From: Candidatus Woesearchaeota archaeon
GTDB taxonomy: Archaea > Nanobdellota > Nanobdellia > Woesearchaeales > JABGUJ01
Assembly: GCA_018646625.1 (NCBI GenBank)
Contig: JABGUJ010000002.1
Location: 226,843-290,842 of the forward strand
Reading direction: 5' to 3'
DNA length: 64,000 bases
Shown piece after piece: positions 39,048-47,486 of this stretch. Both the position numbers and the translations under genes were made by a program. The stretch's first letter is position 1, and every line of letters begins with the position of its first letter. The notes under the pieces were generated by a model. That model did not search any database. It was not told where the DNA came from and saw nothing but the letters and a program-made list of their open reading frames with translations.

Positions 39048-40256
39048 ATGGAAAAAAAGCTAGATATCCATAACTACCAGAAACGTTTGGAAAATACTCT
39101 TAGATTTATTGAAAGGTCTAAGATTTCTGAGAAAAATAAGGAGCTAATAATGAGCTTCAGAGATGAACTAGTACTTCAGGGTTTAAGCCTTGCAAGGGTT
39201 GAAAGATATCTTAGCTTATCTAGAATCATTGCTGAGAAAATCAACATAGATTTTGATAAAGCTAAGATTGAAGACTTAAAAAGATTTGTCGGCGAGATAC
39301 AACAAAGAGAGGATTACTCACCCTGGACAAAACAGTTGTACAAAGTAACTTTAAGAAAATTCTACAAATGGATGAAGCAAACAGAAGAATATCCTCCGGA
39401 GGTAAGTTGGATTAAAATTAATGTTAGTAAGTCAGAGAAAAAGCTTCCTTCCGAAGGAGAATTGCTCACTGAGAACGAAGTTAGACAACTAATAAATTCA
39501 ACTAATAATTTAAGAGACAAAGCTTTAATTTCTGTGTTATATGAGAGTGGATGCAGAGTTGGAGAAATTGGCACCATGAGAATAAAGAATGTTAGTAGTG
39601 ATAAATACGGAATTCTCTTAAGTGTAAGAGGCAAAACTGGAGCAAGAAAAATAAGAATTGTGTCTTCTCTCTTTGCTCTAAACTCTTGGTTATCGGTGCA
39701 CCCTTTTAAATTCGATAATGAAAAACCATTATGGGTGCGTTTGGATGGGAAGCAACCTGGCAAACTTCTTTGCTATGATGCAATAAGGGTTATGCTCAAG
39801 AATGCTTTCAACAAAGCAGGAATAAAAAAGAAACATAACCCACATTTTTTCAGACATTCAAGAGCCACGCAAATGGCGAACCACTTAACAGAATTTCAAA
39901 TGAATCAATATTTTGGATGGGCTCAAGGATCAGATATGCCATCGACGTATGTACATCTATCTGGTCGAGAAACAGATGGCGCGATTCTTGCAATGAATGG
40001 AATTATTATTGACAAAAACAAAGATACAGAGTCTAGTAAACCTTTACTTTGTCCAAGATGTGACTACTTGAATCCTCATGGAAGAGAACATTGTATAAAA
40101 TGTGATCTCATTATTGATGAAGGTGAGAGATTAAAACAAGAGATAAAAGATAAAGATAGTTTCACAGAAGACTCAATTTGTGAGGATACTCTCACTAAAC
40201 TATTTAGAAAGCCACGATTTAGAGCACTTGTCATGAGTGAGCTTGGAAATATTTAG
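39048..40256 (+). CDS. Tyrosine recombinase/integrase with C-terminal zinc ribbon
   Basis: LYESGCRVGEIGTMRIKNV (R), HFFRHSRATQM (HxxR), STYVHLSGRE (Y); CPRCDYLNPHGREHCIKC. Confidence 0.92.
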   Translation: MEKKLDIHNYQKRLENTLRFIERSKISEKNKELIMSFRDELVLQGLSLARVERYLSLSRIIAEKINIDFDKAKIEDLKRFVGEIQQREDYSPWTKQLYKVTLRKFYKWMKQTEEYPPEVSWIKINVSKSEKKLPSEGELLTENEVRQLINSTNNLRDKALISVLYESGCRVGEIGTMRIKNVSSDKYGILLSVRGKTGARKIRIVSSLFALNSWLSVHPFKFDNEKPLWVRLDGKQPGKLLCYDAIRVMLKNAFNKAGIKKKHNPHFFRHSRATQMANHLTEFQMNQYFGWAQGSDMPSTYVHLSGRETDGAILAMNGIIIDKNKDTESSKPLLCPRCDYLNPHGREHCIKCDLIIDEGERLKQEIKDKDSFTEDSICEDTLTKLFRKPRFRALVMSELGNI

Positions 40257-40305
40257 AATCTCTTTATTTTTTTCTTTTATTAACTCTAAGAGAATAACTT
40301 TCCAC

Positions 40306-40500
40306 TCAGGTTTTTTTGTTTCCATTTTTCATCTCTCGGTATATTTTTATCAACATGTCTTCAATGAATGAGTTTTCATGAATCAAACGAGTACGAACAT
40401 ATTCAGGTATTGATCTAAAACCACGATCATTGGATTGTTGCTTTAATCTTGCCATCTCATCTTTTGTAAGAGGAATTTTTTGTCTATGATTTCGCACCAT
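40306..40500 (-). CDS. Small DNA-binding protein, ribbon-helix-helix-like
   Basis: IPLTKDEMARLKQQSNDRGFRSIPEYVRTRLI. Confidence 0.55.
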   Translation of the reverse strand: MVRNHRQKIPLTKDEMARLKQQSNDRGFRSIPEYVRTRLIHENSFIEDMLIKIYREMKNGNKKT

Positions 40501-40534
40501 GACTTAGTTTATACTTTGTGAAGTTATAAATTAA

Positions 40535-40581
40535 TCTGGTAAGGAAATCTGACCTAAAATCTGACCCAAAACCTTACCAGA
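40535..40581. promoter_or_regulatory. Divergent control region: 10-bp inverted repeat TCTGGTAAGG/CCTTACCAGA enclosing two AAATCTGACC direct repeats
   Basis: Exact repeats at 40535-40544/40572-40581 and 40545-40554/40557-40566. Confidence 0.75.
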
Positions 40582-40616
40582 CGTGCTTATTAATTATAAC
40601 GACGTTAGTATATTCT

Positions 40617-40760
40617 ATGAAAACAATACGACTTGAGGACGTGGATTATGATCACATCCCTGCGCTTAATACGAACGTAGGAATTGGTGGGCTAATTTTT
40701 GTTCCATTGGAATGGCAGAAAAAAAGAGTTCTTGTATTATTAATGGAGGACATACAATGA
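40617..40760 (+). CDS. Small DUF2080-like (transposon-encoded type) protein, 47 aa
   Basis: MKTIRLEDVDYDHIPALNTNVGIGGLIFVPLEWQKKRVLVLLMEDIQ; stop overlaps next ATG (ATGA). Confidence 0.55.
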   Translation: MKTIRLEDVDYDHIPALNTNVGIGGLIFVPLEWQKKRVLVLLMEDIQ

Positions 40761-40915
40761 TTGCACTACAAAAAACAACAAACATTCGACTTAAGTCGAG
40801 GGAGGAAGTTGAGCAGTTATACTCTTCTAAAAAGAGCGGCTGCTTTGAGCTTCCTCTTTTCTTTAACAATGTGTTCAAAGAAAACTTTGGACGTGTTGAA
40901 TATGATTTAGATTAA
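40757..40915 (+). CDS. Small protein (52 aa), translationally coupled to the preceding ORF
   Basis: ATGA overlap; MIALQKTTNIRLKSREEVEQLY... Confidence 0.5.
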   Translation: MIALQKTTNIRLKSREEVEQLYSSKKSGCFELPLFFNNVFKENFGRVEYDLD

Positions 40916-40928
40916 AGAGGTGGTTTCA

Positions 40929-41249
40929 ATGAAATTGGTATGGATATTGTTTCTGTTGTTGCTTATGCCGATAGTATTTGCAGACACAGCAGACCTTGAT
41001 GGAAGCTTGAGTTCAGAAGACAAGGCAAAGTTTGATCAGATTCTAGAACCGGTGATGAAAATTTATAATTTTGTGAAGTATATTTCGTCAGTGGTTGCTG
41101 CAATATTTTTGCTCTATGCAGGAATTACATACATGACTTCTGGTGGCGATCCTAAACAAAGAGATCAAGCAAAGAGTATTGCAGGATATGTTGTTATTGG
41201 ATTAATGATCATCTGGGCTGCACCAATAATTGTAGGAGTGTTAGTATGA
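40929..41249 (+). CDS. VirB2/TrbC-like pilin-type membrane protein
   Basis: Signal peptide ...PIVFA, then two TMs with IFLLYAGITYMTSGGDPKQRDQAKSIAGYVVIGLMIIWAAP; SD AGAGGTGG. Confidence 0.6.
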   Translation: MKLVWILFLLLLMPIVFADTADLDGSLSSEDKAKFDQILEPVMKIYNFVKYISSVVAAIFLLYAGITYMTSGGDPKQRDQAKSIAGYVVIGLMIIWAAPIIVGVLV

Positions 41250-42565
41250 AATTAGCAATTATATTTTTGTTGTTGATTCCATTTAGTTTTGCGATTGAGT
41301 GTTCTCAGTTTCCCAACCCTTCTGAGTGCGATGATGTGATGTCAAGCAGTTTGGATTTGTCTGAACAACAATATCTTCTTTCGTCTCTTCTAGCAAATTC
41401 TCAAAATAAACCACCCTGCAGTTTTGTAAGAGACTGGAACCTTGCTCTTGACACATCAATACCGCCTGAAGGGGTGGAGAAACGCTCTAAAGGTCAAATT
41501 CGCAATGCTTGGGTTAAACTATTTACAGTGATGCCTTCTGTTAAGGAAGAAAAGTTGTTGATAGGTTCTAATGGTTCAATGCTTGTTGGATTTGGTTATG
41601 ATTTCCAAATGCCTTATGGAAGATTGAATGGTGATTGTAGAACAGATTACAATTATCTAGGTAACAGTGTTGCAATTGATGGTTATGTTAATGATGAGTA
41701 TGTTGGTTCTGGAAGAGTAATTGATTATGAAACTTCTATTGATTCTTCATTTAAAGTTGTTTACAAAGTTAAAGAAAAGTATCTTGTTAGCCATCATAAG
41801 TATTATTGGCACTGTTGTAGATGGAAAAGAGGTCACTGTAAAAGCTGGTGCAGGAAATGTGGTTTCAAATATGCTGATGAAATTCATGAAAGTTTGAGTG
41901 TTAGTGATTCGCTTTTTGGTTATTTTTCAGATTATGCCCTTGATGCTTCCTTTGTTGCTATTGATTCTTATCTTGGAAATACAAAAGGTGTTCTAAATAG
42001 CACTAATTACTCTCGACTTAGTTTACTATTAGATTCTGGTAATTTATCTTTTCATAATTATGAATACTCTGTCGTTTGGGATAACAGCAGCGTATTGACT
42101 ATCAAGGCTCGTTCTGTTCCTACTGTTTCTTCAGTTGGAATTGTTAGGAATAATGAAACTATAATGTTTGAAGATAGCTCTAAGTGTTCTATATTTATGT
42201 CAAATCATTTCTCTAATATGAATTTTGATTGTAATTTTACTTTTGATCAGGTTGTACCTTTGATTAAATTAGATAAAGATACTTTTGATGTTGGTGAGAC
42301 TATTTCTGTTAGGTTGGAACCTTCTGACATTGATTTTAATGTTAGTTATGGAAATACTTCTCGTTATGTTCATGATTCAACTTCTTTTGTTGCTACGAAT
42401 ATTGCTAACAGAATAGTTCTTCGTTATAATGATCGTGAGTATGATCAGTTAATTATTGTAAAAAATAAAGACAAATCAATGTTTATGTTATCACTTTCAG
42501 TTTTTGGCACTGTGAATTATGTTATTATAGAATTACTGAAAAGGTATTTCGGTATGCATCTCTAG
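41246..42565 (+). CDS. Secreted/C-terminally anchored protein, cysteine-rich segment
   Basis: Signal peptide, YYWHCCRWKRGHCKSWCRKCG, C-terminal TM; overlaps pilin-like gene. Confidence 0.6.
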   Translation: MKLAIIFLLLIPFSFAIECSQFPNPSECDDVMSSSLDLSEQQYLLSSLLANSQNKPPCSFVRDWNLALDTSIPPEGVEKRSKGQIRNAWVKLFTVMPSVKEEKLLIGSNGSMLVGFGYDFQMPYGRLNGDCRTDYNYLGNSVAIDGYVNDEYVGSGRVIDYETSIDSSFKVVYKVKEKYLVSHHKYYWHCCRWKRGHCKSWCRKCGFKYADEIHESLSVSDSLFGYFSDYALDASFVAIDSYLGNTKGVLNSTNYSRLSLLLDSGNLSFHNYEYSVVWDNSSVLTIKARSVPTVSSVGIVRNNETIMFEDSSKCSIFMSNHFSNMNFDCNFTFDQVVPLIKLDKDTFDVGETISVRLEPSDIDFNVSYGNTSRYVHDSTSFVATNIANRIVLRYNDREYDQLIIVKNKDKSMFMLSLSVFGTVNYVIIELLKRYFGMHL

Positions 42566-42614
42566 GCGGCAACTAAGGAATGTGGTACGTTTGGCGTAAC
42601 AGAGCCCAATGACT

Positions 42615-44117
42615 TCATTTATCTTTCATGTGCTCTTTAATATATTCGTGAAAGTCTTTATCTTTCATGTTGAGCTGTCTTTTTAACTCTTTAATTCCCA
42701 ATTCCCAATCTCCTCTATCTAATTTAGAGTGCCTAAAAACACGATACTTTTTATTGTGTTTTTCCTTAGGAAGTTCGATGAGATTCCACAATTCATTGTT
42801 TAGATGATCATTATCTATATGATGGATCTCATAACCTTTTTTTAATCCCAATTTTTTATAGTATATGTGTCTATGTAAAAAGTACTTATTGCCATTCTTA
42901 AATTCAATCATCAAATAATCCGAGTGATGATCATAATATACTTCAGTGGAGCCCCCCCCATATAATAGTTCATATTTCTTCGTCTGTTTAATTATATATG
43001 CTTCACGACTTTTTCCCTTTGCAATTTTAATTGTTTCTTCGGCTTCAGATATTTCCTTAGACGCATTATTTCTTAATCTTCTGTAATCATCACATTCTTT
43101 TGTCAATCGGTTAATTTCTTTTTCAAATAACTCTCTAGCATGACCCTTTGCTTTTTTTGCATTATGTTCTAAGTCTTTTATCTTGTTCCTTAGATACTTT
43201 TCTTTCTTGGTATATTTATTTATTTTCTTATGGATATTTTCTATATTTTTTTCCAATCCTTTCAGTTTTGATATGGCGTTCTCAAGCTTGCACTCTTCTT
43301 TTCTTCTTCTATAAAAACAAAAAAACCAAATACAAAAAGAACAAATAATTACGCTCATCACTGCTAGTGTAACTCTATTTTTTAGTTTGACCTCTTGTTT
43401 ACGATCTAATGTATCAGTACTGTCTAAACAAGTTTCGTTATTATATCTATCAGATTTGCATTCCCAGGAGCAAGTGTAACTCTCACTCACATTCTTTGAA
43501 GCTGGTTCTAAACATAGAATATCATTACAATTTATTGTTCCGTTAGAACATTCAACAACCTTCTGATGATCGCAGAATCCTGCAATGTTACATATTCCTG
43601 AACCACATCTTGAGTCATCATATAGCGGATTACAAGGTGAATGGTCACTCAAACATTCTTTGTTGCTACACGTTTTACAGACAGTCTTATTCACAGGCAC
43701 TTCAAGAACCTTAGGGAACATGACGCTTGGTCTTGCAACATAGTATTCTACACTTTCAGGAACAATTGTACAATTTCCAAATTGAACACCATCAAAACAA
43801 ACTTCTTTCATCATAGAATAAGATTCGGCTTCAATTCTTAAAGCAAATTCTCTTTTTCCTGCAGTGTTTCCTTCAACAACATAACTAAAAAATGCGGTGA
43901 CGTTATATCTATTAGGATTATAAACACTGAAAGTGCTTCTATTTCCTTCGGTAAAATCAGAAATGACTAATGTGTCACCTCCTATTTTATCTTTGTTAAG
44001 AATAGAAAGCATTTCCTTCGATTGAATAACTGTTATTTCTTCAGTATATTGACAATCAAGAGCATAGGAAGATAGAGATAACATTAAAAATAAAACTAGT
44101 AATATATATTTTTTCAT
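42615..44117 (-). CDS. Membrane-anchored protein: Cys-rich ectodomain, one TM, coiled coil, C-terminal HNH nuclease-like domain
   Basis: Signal peptide, TM VTLAVMSVIICSFCIWFFCF, HNH IYYKKLGLKKGYEIHHIDNDHLNNELWNLIEL. Confidence 0.7.
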   Translation of the reverse strand: MKKYILLVLFLMLSLSSYALDCQYTEEITVIQSKEMLSILNKDKIGGDTLVISDFTEGNRSTFSVYNPNRYNVTAFFSYVVEGNTAGKREFALRIEAESYSMMKEVCFDGVQFGNCTIVPESVEYYVARPSVMFPKVLEVPVNKTVCKTCSNKECLSDHSPCNPLYDDSRCGSGICNIAGFCDHQKVVECSNGTINCNDILCLEPASKNVSESYTCSWECKSDRYNNETCLDSTDTLDRKQEVKLKNRVTLAVMSVIICSFCIWFFCFYRRRKEECKLENAISKLKGLEKNIENIHKKINKYTKKEKYLRNKIKDLEHNAKKAKGHARELFEKEINRLTKECDDYRRLRNNASKEISEAEETIKIAKGKSREAYIIKQTKKYELLYGGGSTEVYYDHHSDYLMIEFKNGNKYFLHRHIYYKKLGLKKGYEIHHIDNDHLNNELWNLIELPKEKHNKKYRVFRHSKLDRGDWELGIKELKRQLNMKDKDFHEYIKEHMKDK

Positions 44118-44138
44118 TTTAATCTCTAATTTTTTAAT

Positions 44139-44543
44139 TTAAATATTAGTATCATATTTTTCCCATTGGCCTTTTACTTTAACTGTATATCCTTGACCTT
44201 TAGGTCCGTAATCTCTTATGAAACTTAAAATAAAATACTCCATCCACTTATACATAGGCAATACTCCTTGTATTTCCAGAACATATTCGTATTCATTGAT
44301 TTCAGTCATATCATGAACATCTGCACTTATTGTAAATTTGGATTTTCTTTCATGGTAATAATCATAAAAATTTTCTGGAGGAGATTTATTTTTTGGAAAT
44401 CTTATCAATAATTGAGCAATTGCAGGATTATTTGTATTGACTTGCTTTCTTCTAAGTACAACGCTCTCTTTTTCTTGTTCTAAGGCAACTAATCGGCTTT
44501 CCGGGAGTTTCATACTGCCATCTTCATTAAATTGAATTTTCAT
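44139..44543 (-). CDS. Protein of unknown function
   Basis: ORF from internal ATG MKIQFNEDG. Confidence 0.5.
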   Translation of the reverse strand: MKIQFNEDGSMKLPESRLVALEQEKESVVLRRKQVNTNNPAIAQLLIRFPKNKSPPENFYDYYHERKSKFTISADVHDMTEINEYEYVLEIQGVLPMYKWMEYFILSFIRDYGPKGQGYTVKVKGQWEKYDTNI

Positions 44544-44544
44544 T

Positions 44545-44754
44545 TTACCAAAATGACCTTTTCTTTCTTGCATGAAGACTTGAGTGTGCACTTCTGCTCA
44601 TGTTTGTTAAGTTTGATTTTCTGAAGTTACTCTTGTCTCCATCAACGTGATGTGTTACTTGGTCACCTCTTGGCCTTGCAACCGTACGGTGTACCAACTT
44701 ATCACTATCGCTCCATCTTGGATATCCTTTTCTATCTTTGTAAAAACTACTCAT
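44545..44754 (-). CDS. Small HNH-like nuclease domain protein
   Basis: VTHHVDGDKSNFRKSNLTNMSRSAHSSLH; SD GGAGG. Confidence 0.65.
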   Translation of the reverse strand: MSSFYKDRKGYPRWSDSDKLVHRTVARPRGDQVTHHVDGDKSNFRKSNLTNMSRSAHSSLHARKKRSFW

Positions 44755-44759
44755 TTTTC

Positions 44760-45110
44760 TTACCTCCTACCACGTCTCACACTTGTTTTTGGTTTTGCTC
44801 TTGCTCTTTTCTTTTGAACTCTTACATTGCCTTTTTCACCACGTCCTTTACCTCTTGACTTTACTGTTCTAGCTCTTGCTAAACTTACTCCAATTCCTTT
44901 TGGATCTTGTTTAATCATCTCAGCAATCTTGTCAATCTCGGAAGGATCTGGTCTCTTATGGCCAAGTTCATCCAATGCAGTATCCATTATTTTTGTGATA
45001 GAAAGACCATGGTCATTAATGAATTTAAGCTGACTAGGGTATAATCTTAAATTTGCCCTACAGCTCCTTCTTTCCCTTCTTTGCATATCTTTCAAATCTT
45101 CTAGTTTCAT
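44760..45110 (-). CDS. DNA-binding-like protein (RHH-like N-terminus, very basic C-terminal tail)
   Basis: NLRLYPSQLKFINDHGLSITKIMDTALDELG; tail KSRGKGRGEKGNVRVQKKRARAKPKTSVRRGRR. Confidence 0.5.
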   Translation of the reverse strand: MKLEDLKDMQRRERRSCRANLRLYPSQLKFINDHGLSITKIMDTALDELGHKRPDPSEIDKIAEMIKQDPKGIGVSLARARTVKSRGKGRGEKGNVRVQKKRARAKPKTSVRRGRR

Positions 45111-45133
45111 GTTGGCCCTCTTTCTTGAGTCAT

Positions 45134-45147
45134 GTTGTACGTACAAC
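45134..45147. promoter_or_regulatory. Perfect 14-bp palindrome GTTGTACGTACAAC in divergent intergenic region
   Basis: Exact self-complementarity. Confidence 0.65.
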
Positions 45148-45220
45148 CGTATTAATATTTAAACTTTTCGGAGTTAGTGTGGGAATTTACACATCAAAAA
45201 CAATTATAGAGGTGATTTCT

Positions 45221-46030
45221 ATGTCAGAATGCGGTTTAACCAACCTAGCTTCCTGTCTTCCAGAGAGGTTTTTTGAGTATATTGTATACATAATCAACGC
45301 ACCGATCCAAGCCCTTCTAAATCTGTTTAAACAACTATTAACACAACCAGCCAATATTGAGATGTTCTACTCAGTCTGGGCAATTATTGTGTATATGATA
45401 TCTTTGTTTTACGGATTATTTTTTCTTTATGCAGGATTTCAGTTTATGATTTCCGGATATGATGCAGCAAAAAGAGAGAATGCAAAAGAACAAACTACAT
45501 TATCTGAAGATGACGAAGAGTATTATATCAGAGGTAGAATAATAACAGATCTCAGTCTTGATCAATATAAATCACCCCTAAATATAACTTTGTTGAGTCA
45601 TGCTCCTGAAAGAAATTTCGTAGAACTGTTGGTTAATGAGTATAGCAAATTTATTGATGGGTGGATTAAATCAAAAGATAAAGGGTTCTATTCAGTTCCA
45701 TACATTCACAGACCTGGAACGCACTCATTACAAAAAGATTTCAATCCAGATTTCTTTTTTAAGAAAGGAGATAGAATTATTGTAGTGGAAATAAAATCTG
45801 AAGATGATTCTACAATTAAAAATAAAGATAAACTTGAGGGCGCAACAACCTATTTTAATAAATTAAATGAAATATTAGGGGGCAAGTCATTCTATGACTT
45901 CCATTTTTTAGATCCTAGAGATTACAAACAATTCTTTGAGAATAAATTCAAAAAGAATCTTGCATTCAAAGGATCTTTACATGCTGATTTGGAGACTAAA
46001 TCAAGAGAAGAATTAAAGGAGGGGAGATAA
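45221..46030 (+). CDS. Chimeric ORF: VirB2/T4SS-like membrane N-terminus joined to a type III restriction/helicase-nuclease C-terminal fragment
   Basis: FYGLFFLYAGFQFMISGYDAAKRENAKEQ resembles the 40929 protein; then FNPDFFFKKGDRIIVVEIKSEDD; SD GAGGTGAT before ATG 45221. Confidence 0.6.
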   Translation: MSECGLTNLASCLPERFFEYIVYIINAPIQALLNLFKQLLTQPANIEMFYSVWAIIVYMISLFYGLFFLYAGFQFMISGYDAAKRENAKEQTTLSEDDEEYYIRGRIITDLSLDQYKSPLNITLLSHAPERNFVELLVNEYSKFIDGWIKSKDKGFYSVPYIHRPGTHSLQKDFNPDFFFKKGDRIIVVEIKSEDDSTIKNKDKLEGATTYFNKLNEILGGKSFYDFHFLDPRDYKQFFENKFKKNLAFKGSLHADLETKSREELKEGR

Positions 46031-46031
46031 A

Positions 46032-47468
46032 ATTCCACTTCTAACCAAATCTAAGTACATGAACGGCCTCCAGTGTCCTAGACTTCTATGGTTTGCCAAT
46101 AAAAAACAGCTACCGGAAATCAGTCTTTTTGATGAACATAAATTCAGCCAAGGACATGATTTTGAAGAGCATGTAAAAAAGTTACATCCTAATAGTGTAG
46201 ACCTTAACGGACTAGGATTTAAAGAAAATCTTGATAAAACAAAAGAAGCAATAGAACAGAATCAAACTATTTTTGAAGCTGGTTTTATGACCAATAATTT
46301 ATTTGTCAGATCTGATTTAATCATTCCAACAGATAATGGTTGGGATTTATACGAAATCAAATCTACGACCAAATCAAAACCTCAACATATTCCTGATCTG
46401 GCATTTCAAAAATATGTATTAGAGAAAGCCGGTCTAAAAGTCAATAAATCTTTTCTCATTCACCTAAATAATGAATATATTAAAAATGGAGAAATTAATC
46501 CCGAAAAACTCACAATTCAAGAAGAAGTTACTGACCAAGTAAATACTATAACAGATATTGAAGAACACATTCCTAAGTTTAGAGAAATAATGGATCTACC
46601 AGAGTATAACGAGATGCCAATCTCTCAAATGTGCAATAAACCCTACGAGTGTCCTTTAAAGAAAAAGTGCTGGGGAACATTACCAGAAAATAATGTATTA
46701 CAACTTACAAACTGGAGAGTGTATTGGAAACTGTTAGGTGAAGGTATTGAAGATATTAAAGATATTCCAGAAGGAACAGATCTTAAACCAAGGGATGAAA
46801 TAATAATAGAATCATTAGAACATAATCCATACATATCAAAAGAACACATTAAACACTTTCTCTTGTCATTACATTATCCATTATATCATTTTGATTTTGA
46901 AACGTTTGATACAGCCGTTCCAATTTATGATAAATCAAGACCTTATCAGAAAATGCCTTTTCAATATTCATTACATATAGAGCAAGAGGATGGTTCTACT
47001 CAACACAAAGAGTTCCTATCAGAAGGAGGAGATCCAAGACCAGCACTACTTAAACAAATGAAAGGTGATTTAGAAGGAACAGGAGATATCATTGTTTACA
47101 ATAAATCATTTGAAATAAGTGTTATGAAGAAATTAGCAGAAGATTTTCCAGAACATAATGATTGGTTACAAGATGCAATTACTAGAATTGTTGATCTAGC
47201 TGATCCGTTTAGAGCATTTTATTACTATAACAATTCTCAAAAAGGTTCCTACTCAATTAAAAAAGTTCTTCCAGCAGTAACAGGCAAAAGTTATTCTGAA
47301 CTTGAGATTAATAACGGCGCAGATGCTAGTATGCTGTATTTTTATAGTCATATAAGACCTAAATTAGACAATAGAGAAGAAATAAGAGCTAATCTGTATA
47401 GGTATTGTGGATTGGATACTGAAGGTATGGTCTGGATTTTGGCCGAATTGAAGAAAATCACAGAATAA
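46032..47468 (+). CDS. DUF2779-type nuclease (Cas4/RecB-like N-terminus plus RNase H-like C-terminus); possible ATT start at 46032, else ATG 46059
   Basis: (I)PLLTKSKYMNGLQCPRLLWF; YEIKSTTK; YHFDFETFD; LYRYCGLDTEGMVWIL. Confidence 0.75.
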   Translation: MPLLTKSKYMNGLQCPRLLWFANKKQLPEISLFDEHKFSQGHDFEEHVKKLHPNSVDLNGLGFKENLDKTKEAIEQNQTIFEAGFMTNNLFVRSDLIIPTDNGWDLYEIKSTTKSKPQHIPDLAFQKYVLEKAGLKVNKSFLIHLNNEYIKNGEINPEKLTIQEEVTDQVNTITDIEEHIPKFREIMDLPEYNEMPISQMCNKPYECPLKKKCWGTLPENNVLQLTNWRVYWKLLGEGIEDIKDIPEGTDLKPRDEIIIESLEHNPYISKEHIKHFLLSLHYPLYHFDFETFDTAVPIYDKSRPYQKMPFQYSLHIEQEDGSTQHKEFLSEGGDPRPALLKQMKGDLEGTGDIIVYNKSFEISVMKKLAEDFPEHNDWLQDAITRIVDLADPFRAFYYYNNSQKGSYSIKKVLPAVTGKSYSELEINNGADASMLYFYSHIRPKLDNREEIRANLYRYCGLDTEGMVWILAELKKITE

Positions 47469-47486
47469 TTTAAATATCCACATCCA

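Noticed and set aside
42565-42572. GGCGGCAA resembling the att core, as a possible third att site inside the element
   Set aside because: Only 7-8 nt match; expected by chance in an 11-kb interval, no flanking support.
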